Part shown: positions 8,816 through 16,682 of the stretch, in pieces | Position numbering within the stretch: the stretch's first letter is position 1 | How the letters are laid out: every line of letters starts with the position of its first letter | DNA from: an uncultured Bacteroidia bacterium | GTDB lineage: Bacteria; Bacteroidota; Bacteroidia; Bacteroidales; F082 | Reading direction: 5' to 3' | DNA length: 64,000 nt | Assembly (NCBI GenBank): GCA_902785755.1 | Contig: CACZZO010000003.1 | Coordinates: 62,001 to 126,000 of the forward strand | Position numbers and translations under genes: made by a program | Notes under the pieces: generated by a model | Databases searched by the model: none | Told to the model about the DNA's origin: nothing | The model's input: only the letters and a program-made list of their open reading frames with translations

Positions 8816-10813
8816 TTCGTTTACTATCAGTAATCCCAACAACTCTTTAGAAACACTATACGTGCGATTTTTATTGGCCCCTTCCCTTGACATAAATCCA
8901 AATGTTGTCAACTTTTGCATGTATTGTTTTGCACTCGAATTACTCATTCCTAACAACTGGGCAATTTGCTCAGTTTTTGCATGAGGATTTTTTGTTACAA
9001 AAACTATAATTTCACAGAATTTATCGACAATTTCATTATTTATCGACATTTTATCGACATTATTCGGATTTATCGACATTTTATCGACAACAACATCCTT
9101 TATCGACATTTTATCGACATTTTTGATTTGACTTTTTTGCTTTTGGGTATCAGTATCGCCATTTTGAGTATCATTCACTACTTTTTTTGTATCACTATTA
9201 TTACTTTTGGCATCATTTTGAGGGTCATTCAACACTTTTGGGGTATCATTTTCTATCTTTTGAGGGTCATTACCCTGCTTTTGGGTATCATTCATCACTT
9301 TTTGGGGTTCATTTCCTTGGCTTTGAGGGTCACACAGCTTGTTTTGAAGGTCATTTCCTATCTTTTGGGTATCATTCTGGGGGTCATTCACAGCTTTTTG
9401 GGGGTCATTTCCCTGATTTTGGGGATCAAAAAGACCCTCACACGCGACAAATTCAGAGCTAAATTCGTTGTTTGGGGTATCATATCCAACAATTGTCAGT
9501 TCCTCGGGATTGTCATAGAGTTCCAACATCGCCTTGACATCCTGTTCGTGACCGTCTTTGTTCAAAGTCAGGACGACACGCTCAACGCCCATCTCCTCCT
9601 CAATTTTGGCCGCAGCGTGAAACACGTGCTCCCAAACAAGCATAATGCTGCTCAAACCGCTCCCAGCACGCTCACCATAATCGACCAAAGAGAAAATCTT
9701 GAGCATCACGCCATTACGAGGGTCTGAAACACCACCTTCCACAGCCACACGCTTGGACACACGCATACTGCCTGGGTTCGAGAACACAAAACCGTCCTCC
9801 TTCTTCTGAATCACCAAGCCGCGCCGACCATAAAAATCAGCGTGGACACAAGTATTCGTCACCGCCTCACGCAAAATCTTGTGCAAAGGCGTGTCGTCAA
9901 TACGGCTCATCCCCTGCAACACAAAAGGCACCTTCAAATCAGCCGTCAACTTCGGCACCACCTTGAAAACAAAGTCAAACACATTGCCGCTCCAGTCGCC
10001 AGAAGTCGAAACGATTCTGTCCGTCCAACGGGTTCTGTACATCTGCCTGTTCTCCTGAAAATCAAGGAAATACTGCGGAAACTCCCTCGTAATCTCATAC
10101 TCATAGCCAAACATCAGCAAACCCGCAGCAGTAGGATGATATGTGCCATCATCAGCCAAAGCCATAGCACCGATGCGACGCATAAACACCTCATCCTCAA
10201 GGTTATTCCAAACATGGTCAGGATGCGAAGTGCGGAACAACTGCCTATAACTCCTAATCGTTTCCAAACAAAACACCGACCAATCCATCCCCTTCAGCAC
10301 CTTGGCATCCTGCGTCACCAAAGCCGCATCGCGAAACAAAGCCGAAACCTCCTCCAACGAGCAACGGTAGTCGCCGGAACCGTTTCTGCGATACGTTCCA
10401 TTTCGCGGGTCCAAGCCTTTGAAAACTGGCCGCGCCGAACGGTCGGCACGAGGCACCTCAAGCACAAGAATGTCCTTCCCAGCAACCGTTTCCACACGCA
10501 CACGTCGCTCCGTCATCAGGTTCACGCTGATTTTCTGCCGGTTGTTCACCGCGTTCCAAAAATCCATTTTGAGTTTTTCCGCGTCCTTCAGTCCGGCAGC
10601 ATACAGCGAGCCGTCGGCGCGTTCCTTCACGCCGAGCAAAATGCAACCGCCATCGGTGTTGGCAAACGCCGAGTACGACTCCCACAATGCATCGGGCAAG
10701 CCGCCCTGCGCCGCCTTCACTTCCAACTGATTGTCTTCACGATAGGCATTGAGTTCGCTGAAATCAAATTTCCTTTCCGTCATAGTCTTCTCCTTCATAA
10801 CACAATCACACAC
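8810..10813 (-). CDS. AlbA_2-domain ATP-binding protein with repeat linker and C-terminal winged helix
   Basis: A 667-residue regulator-like protein. The N-terminus is an AlbA_2/Schlafen-type domain (ELNAYREDNQLEVKAAQGGL and FANTDGGCILLGVKER, residues about 17-65). A GHKL-like HATPase_c_4 domain follows (LREAVTNTCVHADFYGRRGL, then GERAGSGLSSIMLVWE, about 310-400). Residues about 460-570 are a low-complexity linker of 7-residue repeats (NDPQKxx, NDTQKxx), then four VDKMSI-type repeats, then a winged-helix domain (IAQLLGMSNSSAKQYMQKL). Proteins of this family (COG2865) are thought to be transcriptional regulators. ATG starts are also available at 10801 and 10783; the last (MTERKFDFSELNAY) fits the domain best. 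Confidence 0.85.
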   Translation of the reverse strand: MCDCVMKEKTMTERKFDFSELNAYREDNQLEVKAAQGGLPDALWESYSAFANTDGGCILLGVKERADGSLYAAGLKDAEKLKMDFWNAVNNRQKISVNLMTERRVRVETVAGKDILVLEVPRADRSARPVFKGLDPRNGTYRRNGSGDYRCSLEEVSALFRDAALVTQDAKVLKGMDWSVFCLETIRSYRQLFRTSHPDHVWNNLEDEVFMRRIGAMALADDGTYHPTAAGLLMFGYEYEITREFPQYFLDFQENRQMYRTRWTDRIVSTSGDWSGNVFDFVFKVVPKLTADLKVPFVLQGMSRIDDTPLHKILREAVTNTCVHADFYGRRGLVIQKKEDGFVFSNPGSMRVSKRVAVEGGVSDPRNGVMLKIFSLVDYGERAGSGLSSIMLVWEHVFHAAAKIEEEMGVERVVLTLNKDGHEQDVKAMLELYDNPEELTIVGYDTPNNEFSSEFVACEGLFDPQNQGNDPQKAVNDPQNDTQKIGNDLQNKLCDPQSQGNEPQKVMNDTQKQGNDPQKIENDTPKVLNDPQNDAKSNNSDTKKVVNDTQNGDTDTQKQKSQIKNVDKMSIKDVVVDKMSINPNNVDKMSINNEIVDKFCEIIVFVTKNPHAKTEQIAQLLGMSNSSAKQYMQKLTTFGFMSREGANKNRTYSVSKELLGLLIVNEK
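9019..9121. repeat. TTATCGACA repeats inside the AlbA_2 gene
   Basis: Seven copies of TTATCGACA(T/A), mostly in head-to-tail pairs (TATCGACATTTTATCGACA), encode the VDKMSI repeats immediately before the winged-helix domain. They match the intergenic array at 8655-8815. Confidence 0.85.
9145..9435. repeat. 21-bp-period coding repeat (NDPQKxx linker)
   Basis: About 12 imperfect copies of a 21-bp unit, written on this strand as forms of TTTTGGGGGTCATT, encode the 7-residue repeats NDPQNQG, NDPQKAV, NDTQKIG, NEPQKVM, NDTQKQG and similar. They link the ATPase and winged-helix parts of the AlbA_2 protein. Confidence 0.75.
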
Positions 10814-10843
10814 GATTGATTTTCACGGCAAAAATACATATTT

Positions 10844-12292
10844 TTACTTTTCAAACAAATCATCAATGGTGACAACATTTTGGAAAACGCCACTGTACTC
10901 ATTGTAAGTCAGACCCTCAGTGGTCACCAGCACATTGTGGACAACAGCCCGACGTGGAATCATCTCTCCCAGCAAGTTCTGTCGGTGAACAACCTTTGAG
11001 TAATAGGCCTTGTTGACCGTGAATTTCTCGTTGTAAAACTTCATCTCGCAGAGATTCACCACATTGTCTTTGCGATTGATCAACATGTCAATTTGCGAGC
11101 CTTCTGTCCCGTCGTCACCTTTCACAGCCCATGCCGACTGTGTTGATGAAACGCCAAGTATGTCAAGCGATTTTTTGATTTGTGCAATATGCGTAAAGCA
11201 AACTTCCTCAAACGCGAAGCCACGCCAAGACGAAACCGCCTGTGAAGTCACATTGTGCATCCAAAACTCTGGGTCTATCTCCTTTCTGCCTTGCACAAAT
11301 TTCATGTAAAACAGGCAAAAATGGTCTATCAGTTTGTATTGTTTCTCGCGTTTGCCTTTCCCGAAAGGAATGTATGGCTCGATGAAATCGCTGGCGACAA
11401 GAGCCTTAAGCATTGTGCTGAATGAGCCTCCCAAAGTCTGGCCTGTTGCTTTTGCAAGTTCCTCCTGGGTATAGCCCGCCCTTCTGTTGCCGAGAACCTT
11501 CACAATCCGCTTCATTTCCTCTGGCCTCGAAAACACGGAGGAAAACAATCGGTCGAACTCATCACCCAAAATCGAACTCTTCTTAAAAAACAGATTATCA
11601 ACATTCTGGGCAAGGCTTCGACTTGGCTCAAAACGACTCAGATAATACGGCACACCACCAAATATCATATAGCTTTGCACGATGTCGTAACGCGACATTC
11701 GGATGCCCTTGCTGTGAAAGAACTGTTCACATTCGTTGAGGGTAAAGGGCGACAGCCTCAACTGACAAGTGAGCCTCCCGTATAGGCCACCATGGTTATT
11801 AATAAGGTTGTCCGTAATCCATGAGGTTGCCGATCCGCAGACTACCAGCATAAAATTGTCGCGATGGCAGCCCCAACCGTTCCATAAAGCCTCCAAAGCC
11901 GTGACAAAGCCCGAACGCGGCGTATCCATCCAAGGCAACTCGTCAAGGAATACCACTTGCCTCGAGCCATCATCTATGGCCTGCAAATGCATTTCAAGCA
12001 CAAAGAAAGCCTCGAGCCACGAGGTAGGGCATTTGCTTTTCTTCATGCCTTGCCGCTGCAACGACAAATAAAAGTGCTTCAGTTGTTCTTTCAGGCTGTT
12101 TTTGTGGTTTTGCTCGTCCACGGGCGACAATCCCGAATGGCGGAAGGTGATTTTCCCCTTCAGTGCCTCGTCAATAAGAAAAGTCTTTCCCACACGACGA
12201 CGGCCATATACCGCTAAAAACTGAGGCATCTTACTGGAATACAATCTCTTAATTTCCGAAATTTCGTCTTTTCTGCCAATGATATTCATCAC
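10844..12292 (-). CDS. AAA ATPase of the DUF234 type
   Basis: A 482-residue protein. Walker A is GRRRVGKT (about residues 30-37), Walker B is VVFLDELPW (about 119-127), and a sensor-like VCGSATSW follows. A winged-helix segment (GYTQEELAKATGQTLGGSF) precedes a C-terminal DUF234/PD-(D/E)XK-like core (GSQIDMLINRKDNVVNLCEMKF) with the D-x(n)-E-x-K pattern. Such ATPases are abundant in Bacteroidota; their role is not established, and defence or plasmid/phage-related functions are suspected. Two nested inverted repeats (12302-12436) sit directly upstream and are candidate operators. Confidence 0.85.
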   Translation of the reverse strand: MMNIIGRKDEISEIKRLYSSKMPQFLAVYGRRRVGKTFLIDEALKGKITFRHSGLSPVDEQNHKNSLKEQLKHFYLSLQRQGMKKSKCPTSWLEAFFVLEMHLQAIDDGSRQVVFLDELPWMDTPRSGFVTALEALWNGWGCHRDNFMLVVCGSATSWITDNLINNHGGLYGRLTCQLRLSPFTLNECEQFFHSKGIRMSRYDIVQSYMIFGGVPYYLSRFEPSRSLAQNVDNLFFKKSSILGDEFDRLFSSVFSRPEEMKRIVKVLGNRRAGYTQEELAKATGQTLGGSFSTMLKALVASDFIEPYIPFGKGKREKQYKLIDHFCLFYMKFVQGRKEIDPEFWMHNVTSQAVSSWRGFAFEEVCFTHIAQIKKSLDILGVSSTQSAWAVKGDDGTEGSQIDMLINRKDNVVNLCEMKFYNEKFTVNKAYYSKVVHRQNLLGEMIPRRAVVHNVLVTTEGLTYNEYSGVFQNVVTIDDLFEK

Positions 12293-12301
12293 AAAACATC
12301 G

Positions 12302-12436
12302 TTTTATTCAGCGGCAAAGATACAAAAACATACGTTCACCGCTGAATAAAACACATTTTTTCTGTTATTTTTTCCCAAAAAAATGCTTTTATCCAGCGGC
12401 GAACAGGGTGATTTGGTCGTTCATCGCTGAATAAAA
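12302..12436. promoter_or_regulatory. two inverted-repeat pairs upstream of the DUF234 ATPase gene
   Basis: Pair 1 is a perfect 13-bp inverted repeat, TTTTATTCAGCGG (12302-12314) and CCGCTGAATAAAA (12339-12351). Pair 2 is TTTTATCCAGCGGCGAAC (12387-12404) against GTTCATCGCTGAATAAAA (12419-12436), 15 of 18 matching. The right arm of each is followed by CACATTTTT. They lie 10-144 bp upstream of the ATPase start, consistent with operator sites or a remnant mobile element end. Confidence 0.55.
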
Positions 12437-12518
12437 CACATTTTTCTATCTCAATGAGGCAACAACTCCTTGCCAAAATGTCAGTTTTCCAAATGGCACA
12501 CAATTTGACTATCGGCAT

Positions 12519-12600
12519 CAGTCCATTTGGACTGCTTCGTGCCTCGCAGTGACGCGAAGCGGCAATAAATCTTTAAATCTCAAATCTTGAAATTTGAAAT
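12519..12600. repeat. REP-like hairpins and an 18-mer upstream of htpG
   Basis: CAGTCCATTTGGACTG (12519-12534) and GCTTCG/CGAAGC (12535-12540/12555-12560) form two hairpins within text resembling the widespread intergenic repeat CTGCTTCGTGCCTCGCAGTG. The 18-mer AATCTTGAAATTTGAAAT at 12583-12600 recurs exactly at 17980-17997, also just before a start codon. Confidence 0.5.
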
Positions 12601-12618
12601 CATTAAATACAAATCGAT

Positions 12619-14538
12619 ATGCAAACCGGTAACATTGGAGTAAAGACAGAAAACATTTTCCCTGTCATCAAGAAGTTCCTCTATTCGGATCAGGAGATTT
12701 TCCTGCGCGAAATCATCAGCAATGCCGTGGACGCCACGCAAAAACTGAAAGCCTTGGCAGCCTCGGGCGAGTTCAAAGGCGAGCTGGGCGACCTCACCAT
12801 CAAGGTGGAAGTGGACAAGAAGAAAAAGACCCTCACCGTCCGCGACCGAGGCATCGGCATGAACGCCGAAGAGGTCGACAAGTACATCAACCAAATCGCC
12901 TTCTCGGGCGCAGAGGAGTTCATCGCCAAGTTCAAGACTCAAAGCGAAGCCGAAGCCGCCAACATCATCGGACATTTTGGCTTGGGCTTCTACTCCGCGT
13001 TTATGGTCTCCTCGAAGGTGTCGCTGATCTCGAAGTCCTGCAAGGAAGAAGGCGCTAACGGTGTCATCTGGGAGTGCGACGGCAGCCCGGAGTACACCAT
13101 GAACGAAATCCCGAAGGGCGACCGCGGCACCGACGTCATCCTTTATATCAGTGACGATGCCGCCGAGTTCCTCGAAGAAGGCCGCATCCGCGAACTGCTC
13201 AACAAATACTGCAAGTTCCTGCCCATCCCAATCCAGTTTGGCACACGCAAGGTGCAGGAGGAAATCGAGGGCGAGACCGACAAGGACGGCAAACCCAAGA
13301 CCAAGGAGGTGGAAAAGCCTTGGATCATCAATGACGTGGCACCGCTGTGGAAGAAAGCCCCGACCGACATCAAGGACGAGGAATACAACGACTTTTACCA
13401 CACGCTCTACCCGATGAACTTCGGCGAGCCGCTGTTCCACATCCACCTCAACGTGGACTACCCCTTCAACCTCACGGGCATCCTCTATTTCCCGAAGGTG
13501 AAGAACCGCTACGAGTTCCAGCGCAACAAGATACAACTCTACTGCAACGAGGTCTTCGTCACCGATAGCGTCGAAGGCATCCTGCCCGAGTTTCTCTCGC
13601 TGCTGCACGGCGTCATCGACTCGCCCGATATCCCATTGAATGTCAGCCGCTCGTTCCTGCAAAGCGACCAGAACGTGAAGAAAATCTCGACCTACATCAC
13701 CAAGAAGGTGGCCGAGAAACTCGAAGAGCTCTTCAAGAAAGACCGCGAGGCCTACGAGAAGAACTGGGACGACATCCGAGTGTTCATCGAATACGGCATG
13801 ATGAGCGACCCGAAGTTCTACGAGCGCGCCGAGAAGTTCTTCCTCTTCAAGGACACCGACGACAAGTACTACACCATCGAGGAATACAAGGCTTTGATTA
13901 AGGAAAACCAGACCGACAAGAACAAGGCCCTCGTTTATCTGTACGCCACCGACAAAGACGACCAGTACACCAACATCGAGAACGCCAAGGCCAAGGGCTA
14001 CAACGTCTTGATGATGGACGGCATCCTCGACCCGCATTTCATCAGCGCCTACGAACAGAAGGAAGGCGAGAAAGGCGACGACAACCGCGCGATGTTTGCC
14101 CGTGTGGACTCCAACACCATCGACAAACTCATCGTGAAGGACGACAAGGAAGCCGCCTCTGGCCTCGACGACAAGCAGAAAGAGACGGTGAAGGCCGCCT
14201 TTGAGAAGGTCATCGACAAGGTGAAGTTCAATGTGGAGTTCAGCAACGAAGGTGCAGAAGCCGCGCCCGTGGAGGTCACCCAGAACGAGTGGATGCGCCG
14301 TATGAAGGAGATGGAGCAGATGGGCGGTGGCCCAATGTCGTTCTACGGCTCGATGCCCGACAGCTACACGCTGATGCTCAACACCAACAGCCCTGTCATC
14401 ACTGGCCTCTTGGACAAGGACGAAGCCGCACAGGAAGCCACGATTCGGCAAATCTACGACCTCGCACTGCTCTCCAAGAACTTGCTGAAAGGCAAGGATT
14501 TGAGCGAGTTTGTGAAGAGGAATATGGAGAAGTTGTAA
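12619..14538 (+). CDS. htpG: molecular chaperone HtpG (Hsp90)
   Basis: A 639-residue Hsp90. The N-terminal GHKL ATPase domain shows LYSDQEIFLREIISNAVDAT, DRGIGMNAEEV, and HFGLGFYSAFMV; the middle domain has YPMNFGEPLFHIHLNVDYPF and PDIPLNVSRSFLQSD; the C-terminal dimerisation domain follows. It is an ATP-dependent cytosolic chaperone acting late in folding. The sequence is intact and normal in length. It is transcribed alone: a DUF234 ATPase gene diverges upstream and a strong terminator follows. The reading frames on its opposite strand are shadows. Confidence 0.98.
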   Translation: MQTGNIGVKTENIFPVIKKFLYSDQEIFLREIISNAVDATQKLKALAASGEFKGELGDLTIKVEVDKKKKTLTVRDRGIGMNAEEVDKYINQIAFSGAEEFIAKFKTQSEAEAANIIGHFGLGFYSAFMVSSKVSLISKSCKEEGANGVIWECDGSPEYTMNEIPKGDRGTDVILYISDDAAEFLEEGRIRELLNKYCKFLPIPIQFGTRKVQEEIEGETDKDGKPKTKEVEKPWIINDVAPLWKKAPTDIKDEEYNDFYHTLYPMNFGEPLFHIHLNVDYPFNLTGILYFPKVKNRYEFQRNKIQLYCNEVFVTDSVEGILPEFLSLLHGVIDSPDIPLNVSRSFLQSDQNVKKISTYITKKVAEKLEELFKKDREAYEKNWDDIRVFIEYGMMSDPKFYERAEKFFLFKDTDDKYYTIEEYKALIKENQTDKNKALVYLYATDKDDQYTNIENAKAKGYNVLMMDGILDPHFISAYEQKEGEKGDDNRAMFARVDSNTIDKLIVKDDKEAASGLDDKQKETVKAAFEKVIDKVKFNVEFSNEGAEAAPVEVTQNEWMRRMKEMEQMGGGPMSFYGSMPDSYTLMLNTNSPVITGLLDKDEAAQEATIRQIYDLALLSKNLLKGKDLSEFVKRNMEKL

Positions 14539-14563
14539 TAACTGTAGTATTGTTTCTACACAC

Positions 14564-14604
14564 AAAAAAAATCCCCGCAACGGCTCTATTGCGGGGATTT
14601 TTTT
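14564..14604. terminator. bidirectional rho-independent terminator
   Basis: A stem of AATCCCCGCAA and TTGCGGGGATT (14570-14580/14589-14599) has an A tract on the left and a T tract on the right. It sits between htpG and the convergent FISUMP gene, so it can end transcripts from both sides. Confidence 0.9.
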
Positions 14605-14615
14605 GAATACAGCAA

Positions 14616-15302
14616 TCATTTAACCGAGCAAACCGGCCTTACAGCACAGCCCCTATAACGTTCGGTTGCGGACATTCCATGGTCATTGTCAAAAAATTTA
14701 AAACGATAAATAAACGCATAGTACGGTCCATAATCTGTATTAAGAGTGCTTGACCAATAATAAGCAAAAACAGGATAAATTTCTTCAACGGGCAAAAAGA
14801 TACTATTGCCATTGGGCGACTTAATCAAATGTCCTCGAACATTATTTAGGACAATCATATCATGGAAACAATTGTCCCTCAACTCACGCCAATCGTCAGC
14901 AGTTGGTGTACGCCAACCATCGCCCCAATTGACCGTTGCGGCGTCATCAATGGCTTCCAACTCAGTAAGTAAGTCTTCAAAACCATATTCGCCGTTATGG
15001 GTATTCCAATTATTGACACAATACTTGAGCACCCATTTGTCATCATTTGTATATTTGTAGGTTTGCCAATTGTAAGCCTCCTTGGGGCTTGTTTCGCCCC
15101 AAGCAAAACGGTCACCATAATCACCAATGGAATCAGCTCCCACATTGCATGTGGCCCATAAAGTGCCGCTCGGGAGACCAAGGTCGACATACTCGTGACC
15201 ATTGAGACTTCCGCTATGGTCAACAGGTTCATTTGGCTTGTTGCAACTTGCGGCAACCATCATCAGCATTATGGCTGCTGTTGCCTTCAAAGTTCTGTTC
15301 AT
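14616..15302 (-). CDS. FISUMP-domain lipoprotein
   Basis: A 228-residue protein with a lipoprotein signal peptide (IMLMMVAASC; lipidated Cys at about residue 20). The mature part is one FISUMP module, recognised by YVDLGLPSGTLWATCNVGAD, FAWGETSPKEAYNW and the ending RGCAVRPVC. These modules are expanded in Fibrobacter and many Bacteroidales; the surface function is unknown. A paralogue lies at 15837-16580, with a toxin-antitoxin remnant between them. It is convergent with htpG and shares its terminator. Confidence 0.88.
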   Translation of the reverse strand: MNRTLKATAAIMLMMVAASCNKPNEPVDHSGSLNGHEYVDLGLPSGTLWATCNVGADSIGDYGDRFAWGETSPKEAYNWQTYKYTNDDKWVLKYCVNNWNTHNGEYGFEDLLTELEAIDDAATVNWGDGWRTPTADDWRELRDNCFHDMIVLNNVRGHLIKSPNGNSIFLPVEEIYPVFAYYWSSTLNTDYGPYYAFIYRFKFFDNDHGMSATERYRGCAVRPVCSVK

Positions 15303-15391
15303 ATTGATTCTGTTTTAGTTGTTTGAGACTGCAAAGAAACGAAAAAAAGCGTGATTTGGCAAGTTTGTGATGCAAATTTGAGGGAAATGAG

Positions 15392-15399
15392 TATTTTTG
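15392..15399 (+). promoter_or_regulatory. -7 box (TATTTTTG) of the DUF6922 gene
   Basis: TATTTTTG fits the Bacteroidota -7 consensus TAnnTTTG and lies 25 bp before the ATG at 15424. Confidence 0.6.
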
Positions 15400-15423
15400 C
15401 AGCAAGAACAAGAAAAAGTAACT

Positions 15424-15756
15424 ATGGCCACATCCAACACGATATTCTCCAACTACCATCCCAACGGACACCATATCAACCCTTCGTTGCTTTGGGAGTA
15501 CGACATAAGCACCTTTGATTGGCAACGGTCTAAGGCTTTGGTGGCACAGCGTGTAGTAGAATTAGGCTGGCCAGAGGATTTTTACGGTGCCTTCGACCTT
15601 TATGGTGGTTTTGAAGGCTTCCGCGAAGTCATCAAGAGCATCCCGCACCTTTCGGACATCGACATCAATTTCGTCTGTCATTACTTCAACTTGCAAAAGG
15701 AGGAACTGCTATGCTACACAAGGAAACAGTCGAGACAAGCACGAATCTCTTTATGA
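15424..15756 (+). CDS. DUF6922 protein (antitoxin-like partner of AbiEii toxins)
   Basis: A 110-residue protein containing INPSLLWEYDISTFDWQRSK, VVELGWPEDFYGAFDLYGG and LSDIDINFVCHYFNLQKEEL, the pattern of DUF6922. Genes of this family commonly sit directly before, and overlap, nucleotidyltransferase AbiEii/AbiGii toxin genes. Here the expected toxin start (MLHKETVE) overlaps the 3' end in the usual way, but the toxin is reduced to a 43-codon stub. The ATG at 15424 is preferred over one at 15397 because it follows the promoter at a normal distance. Confidence 0.75.
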   Translation: MATSNTIFSNYHPNGHHINPSLLWEYDISTFDWQRSKALVAQRVVELGWPEDFYGAFDLYGGFEGFREVIKSIPHLSDIDINFVCHYFNLQKEELLCYTRKQSRQARISL

Positions 15757-15842
15757 TGCAAGGAAACTTTGATTGGAAAGTAATCGCCAAACGGCTGAAC
15801 GAGATGACTGCCTACCCCGAAAAACATTTCACAAACTTATAA
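15711..15842 (+). pseudogene. remnant of AbiEii-type nucleotidyltransferase toxin
   Basis: A 43-codon frame starts inside the DUF6922 gene with MLHKETVETSTNLF, matching how AbiEii family proteins begin. It jumps to MQGNFDWKVIAKRLNEMTAY, which could be the C-terminal helix, and stops at 15840-15842. The nucleotidyltransferase core (GGTALxxxxGHR) is absent. An internal deletion of most of the toxin gene is the simplest reading. Alternatively, the second part could be unrelated sequence joined by the deletion. Confidence 0.65.
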
Positions 15843-16580
15843 ATCATCTCTCCCCACCACCGCCCTAACCGTCTGTCCCCTATTCCTGTCGCTGCTGCCA
15901 CACAAGTGGCATTGGCTCGAATTGAAGTGGAAGCCCCAAGCGCGATAAGGAAATTCCTTGTTGAGCGTCACCGACCAATAAACGCCGAGGTCGGCACCAT
16001 TGAACTCACTTTCCCACCAATAGCCGGCAGCGGACAGGAAAAGGCTATTGCCATTCGCTGCGGTGAAACGCCAGCCATTCACGCCGTTTTGGGTCGTCCA
16101 TACAGAAGTCGTGTTTTGGAACATCTCATCCCATTCGCCGATGGTGGGTATGCGCCAGCCTGCGCCCCATTGGGCCAAGGCCACGTCATCAGCGGGTTCC
16201 AAAACGGTCAGGCTGTCGACAAAGCCGTTGAGTCCAAAATCGGGATTGGTGCAATACTTGTTCAACTCATACCGCTCATTGAAAAAACGGCCATATCGGT
16301 AACTTTTCCAGTCATAGATTTCCTTGGGCGCGGTCTCGCCCCAAGCAAAATAATCGCCATAGTCCTCAGGCGCATCTGCACCTATGTTGCAAGTGGCCCA
16401 CAAAGTGCCGCTCGGCAGGCCCAAATCAACAAATTCGTGGCCATTCAAAGTGCTGCCGTTATCGACAATGCTATCGTTTTCGCCTTCATTTCCGCTATTG
16501 TTCGGTTCATCGGGTTTAGTGCAACCGACCGCGAAAACCATCATCATAATGGCCGCTATCGACTTGATTAACCTGTTCAT
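15837..16580 (-). CDS. FISUMP-domain lipoprotein (paralogue)
   Basis: About 247 residues from the ATG at 16580 (16586 is also possible). The lipoprotein signal is MNRLIKSIAAIMMMVFAVGC, with the lipidated Cys at about residue 20. After a short acidic, Asn/Gly-rich linker, one FISUMP module follows: FVDLGLPSGTLWATCNIGAD, FAWGETAPKEIYDWKSYRYG, and WGAGWRIPTIGEWDEMFQ. It ends near a NRGQTVRAVVGR strand. The signal peptide and first strand are close to those of 14616-15302, so the pair looks like a local duplication later split by the DUF6922 module. It would be an outer-membrane or periplasmic lipoprotein of unknown function. Confidence 0.88.
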   Translation of the reverse strand: MNRLIKSIAAIMMMVFAVGCTKPDEPNNSGNEGENDSIVDNGSTLNGHEFVDLGLPSGTLWATCNIGADAPEDYGDYFAWGETAPKEIYDWKSYRYGRFFNERYELNKYCTNPDFGLNGFVDSLTVLEPADDVALAQWGAGWRIPTIGEWDEMFQNTTSVWTTQNGVNGWRFTAANGNSLFLSAAGYWWESEFNGADLGVYWSVTLNKEFPYRAWGFHFNSSQCHLCGSSDRNRGQTVRAVVGRDDL

Positions 16581-16657
16581 ACCCATTCTTTTTTGTCGTT
16601 TTAGGTTGCAAAGAAACAAAAAATCGCCTCACAAACGCCAAATGGCTGGAAAATGAC

Positions 16658-16665
16658 TATTTTTG
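16658..16665 (+). promoter_or_regulatory. -7 box (TATTTTTG) of the TPM-domain operon
   Basis: TATTTTTG ends 17 bp before the ATG at 16683 and matches TAnnTTTG. Confidence 0.6.
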
Positions 16666-16682
16666 CGGTCAAAAGAACGATT

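Noticed and set aside
8655..9121. Possible replication origin because of DnaA-box-like repeats
   Set aside because: All but one copy differ from TTATCCACA at the same base, part of the array is coding, there is no AT-rich unwinding region or origin-linked gene nearby, and the words are in one orientation with 10-11 bp spacing.
9145..9435. CRISPR-like array
   Set aside because: The 21-bp units have no constant spacer structure and are in frame within a protein linker.
12580..14619. 679-codon open frame on the minus strand across htpG
   Set aside because: It is the mirror of htpG, a strongly conserved gene with high GC third positions; its sequence has only His/Val/Leu-rich low-complexity text and no recognisable domain.
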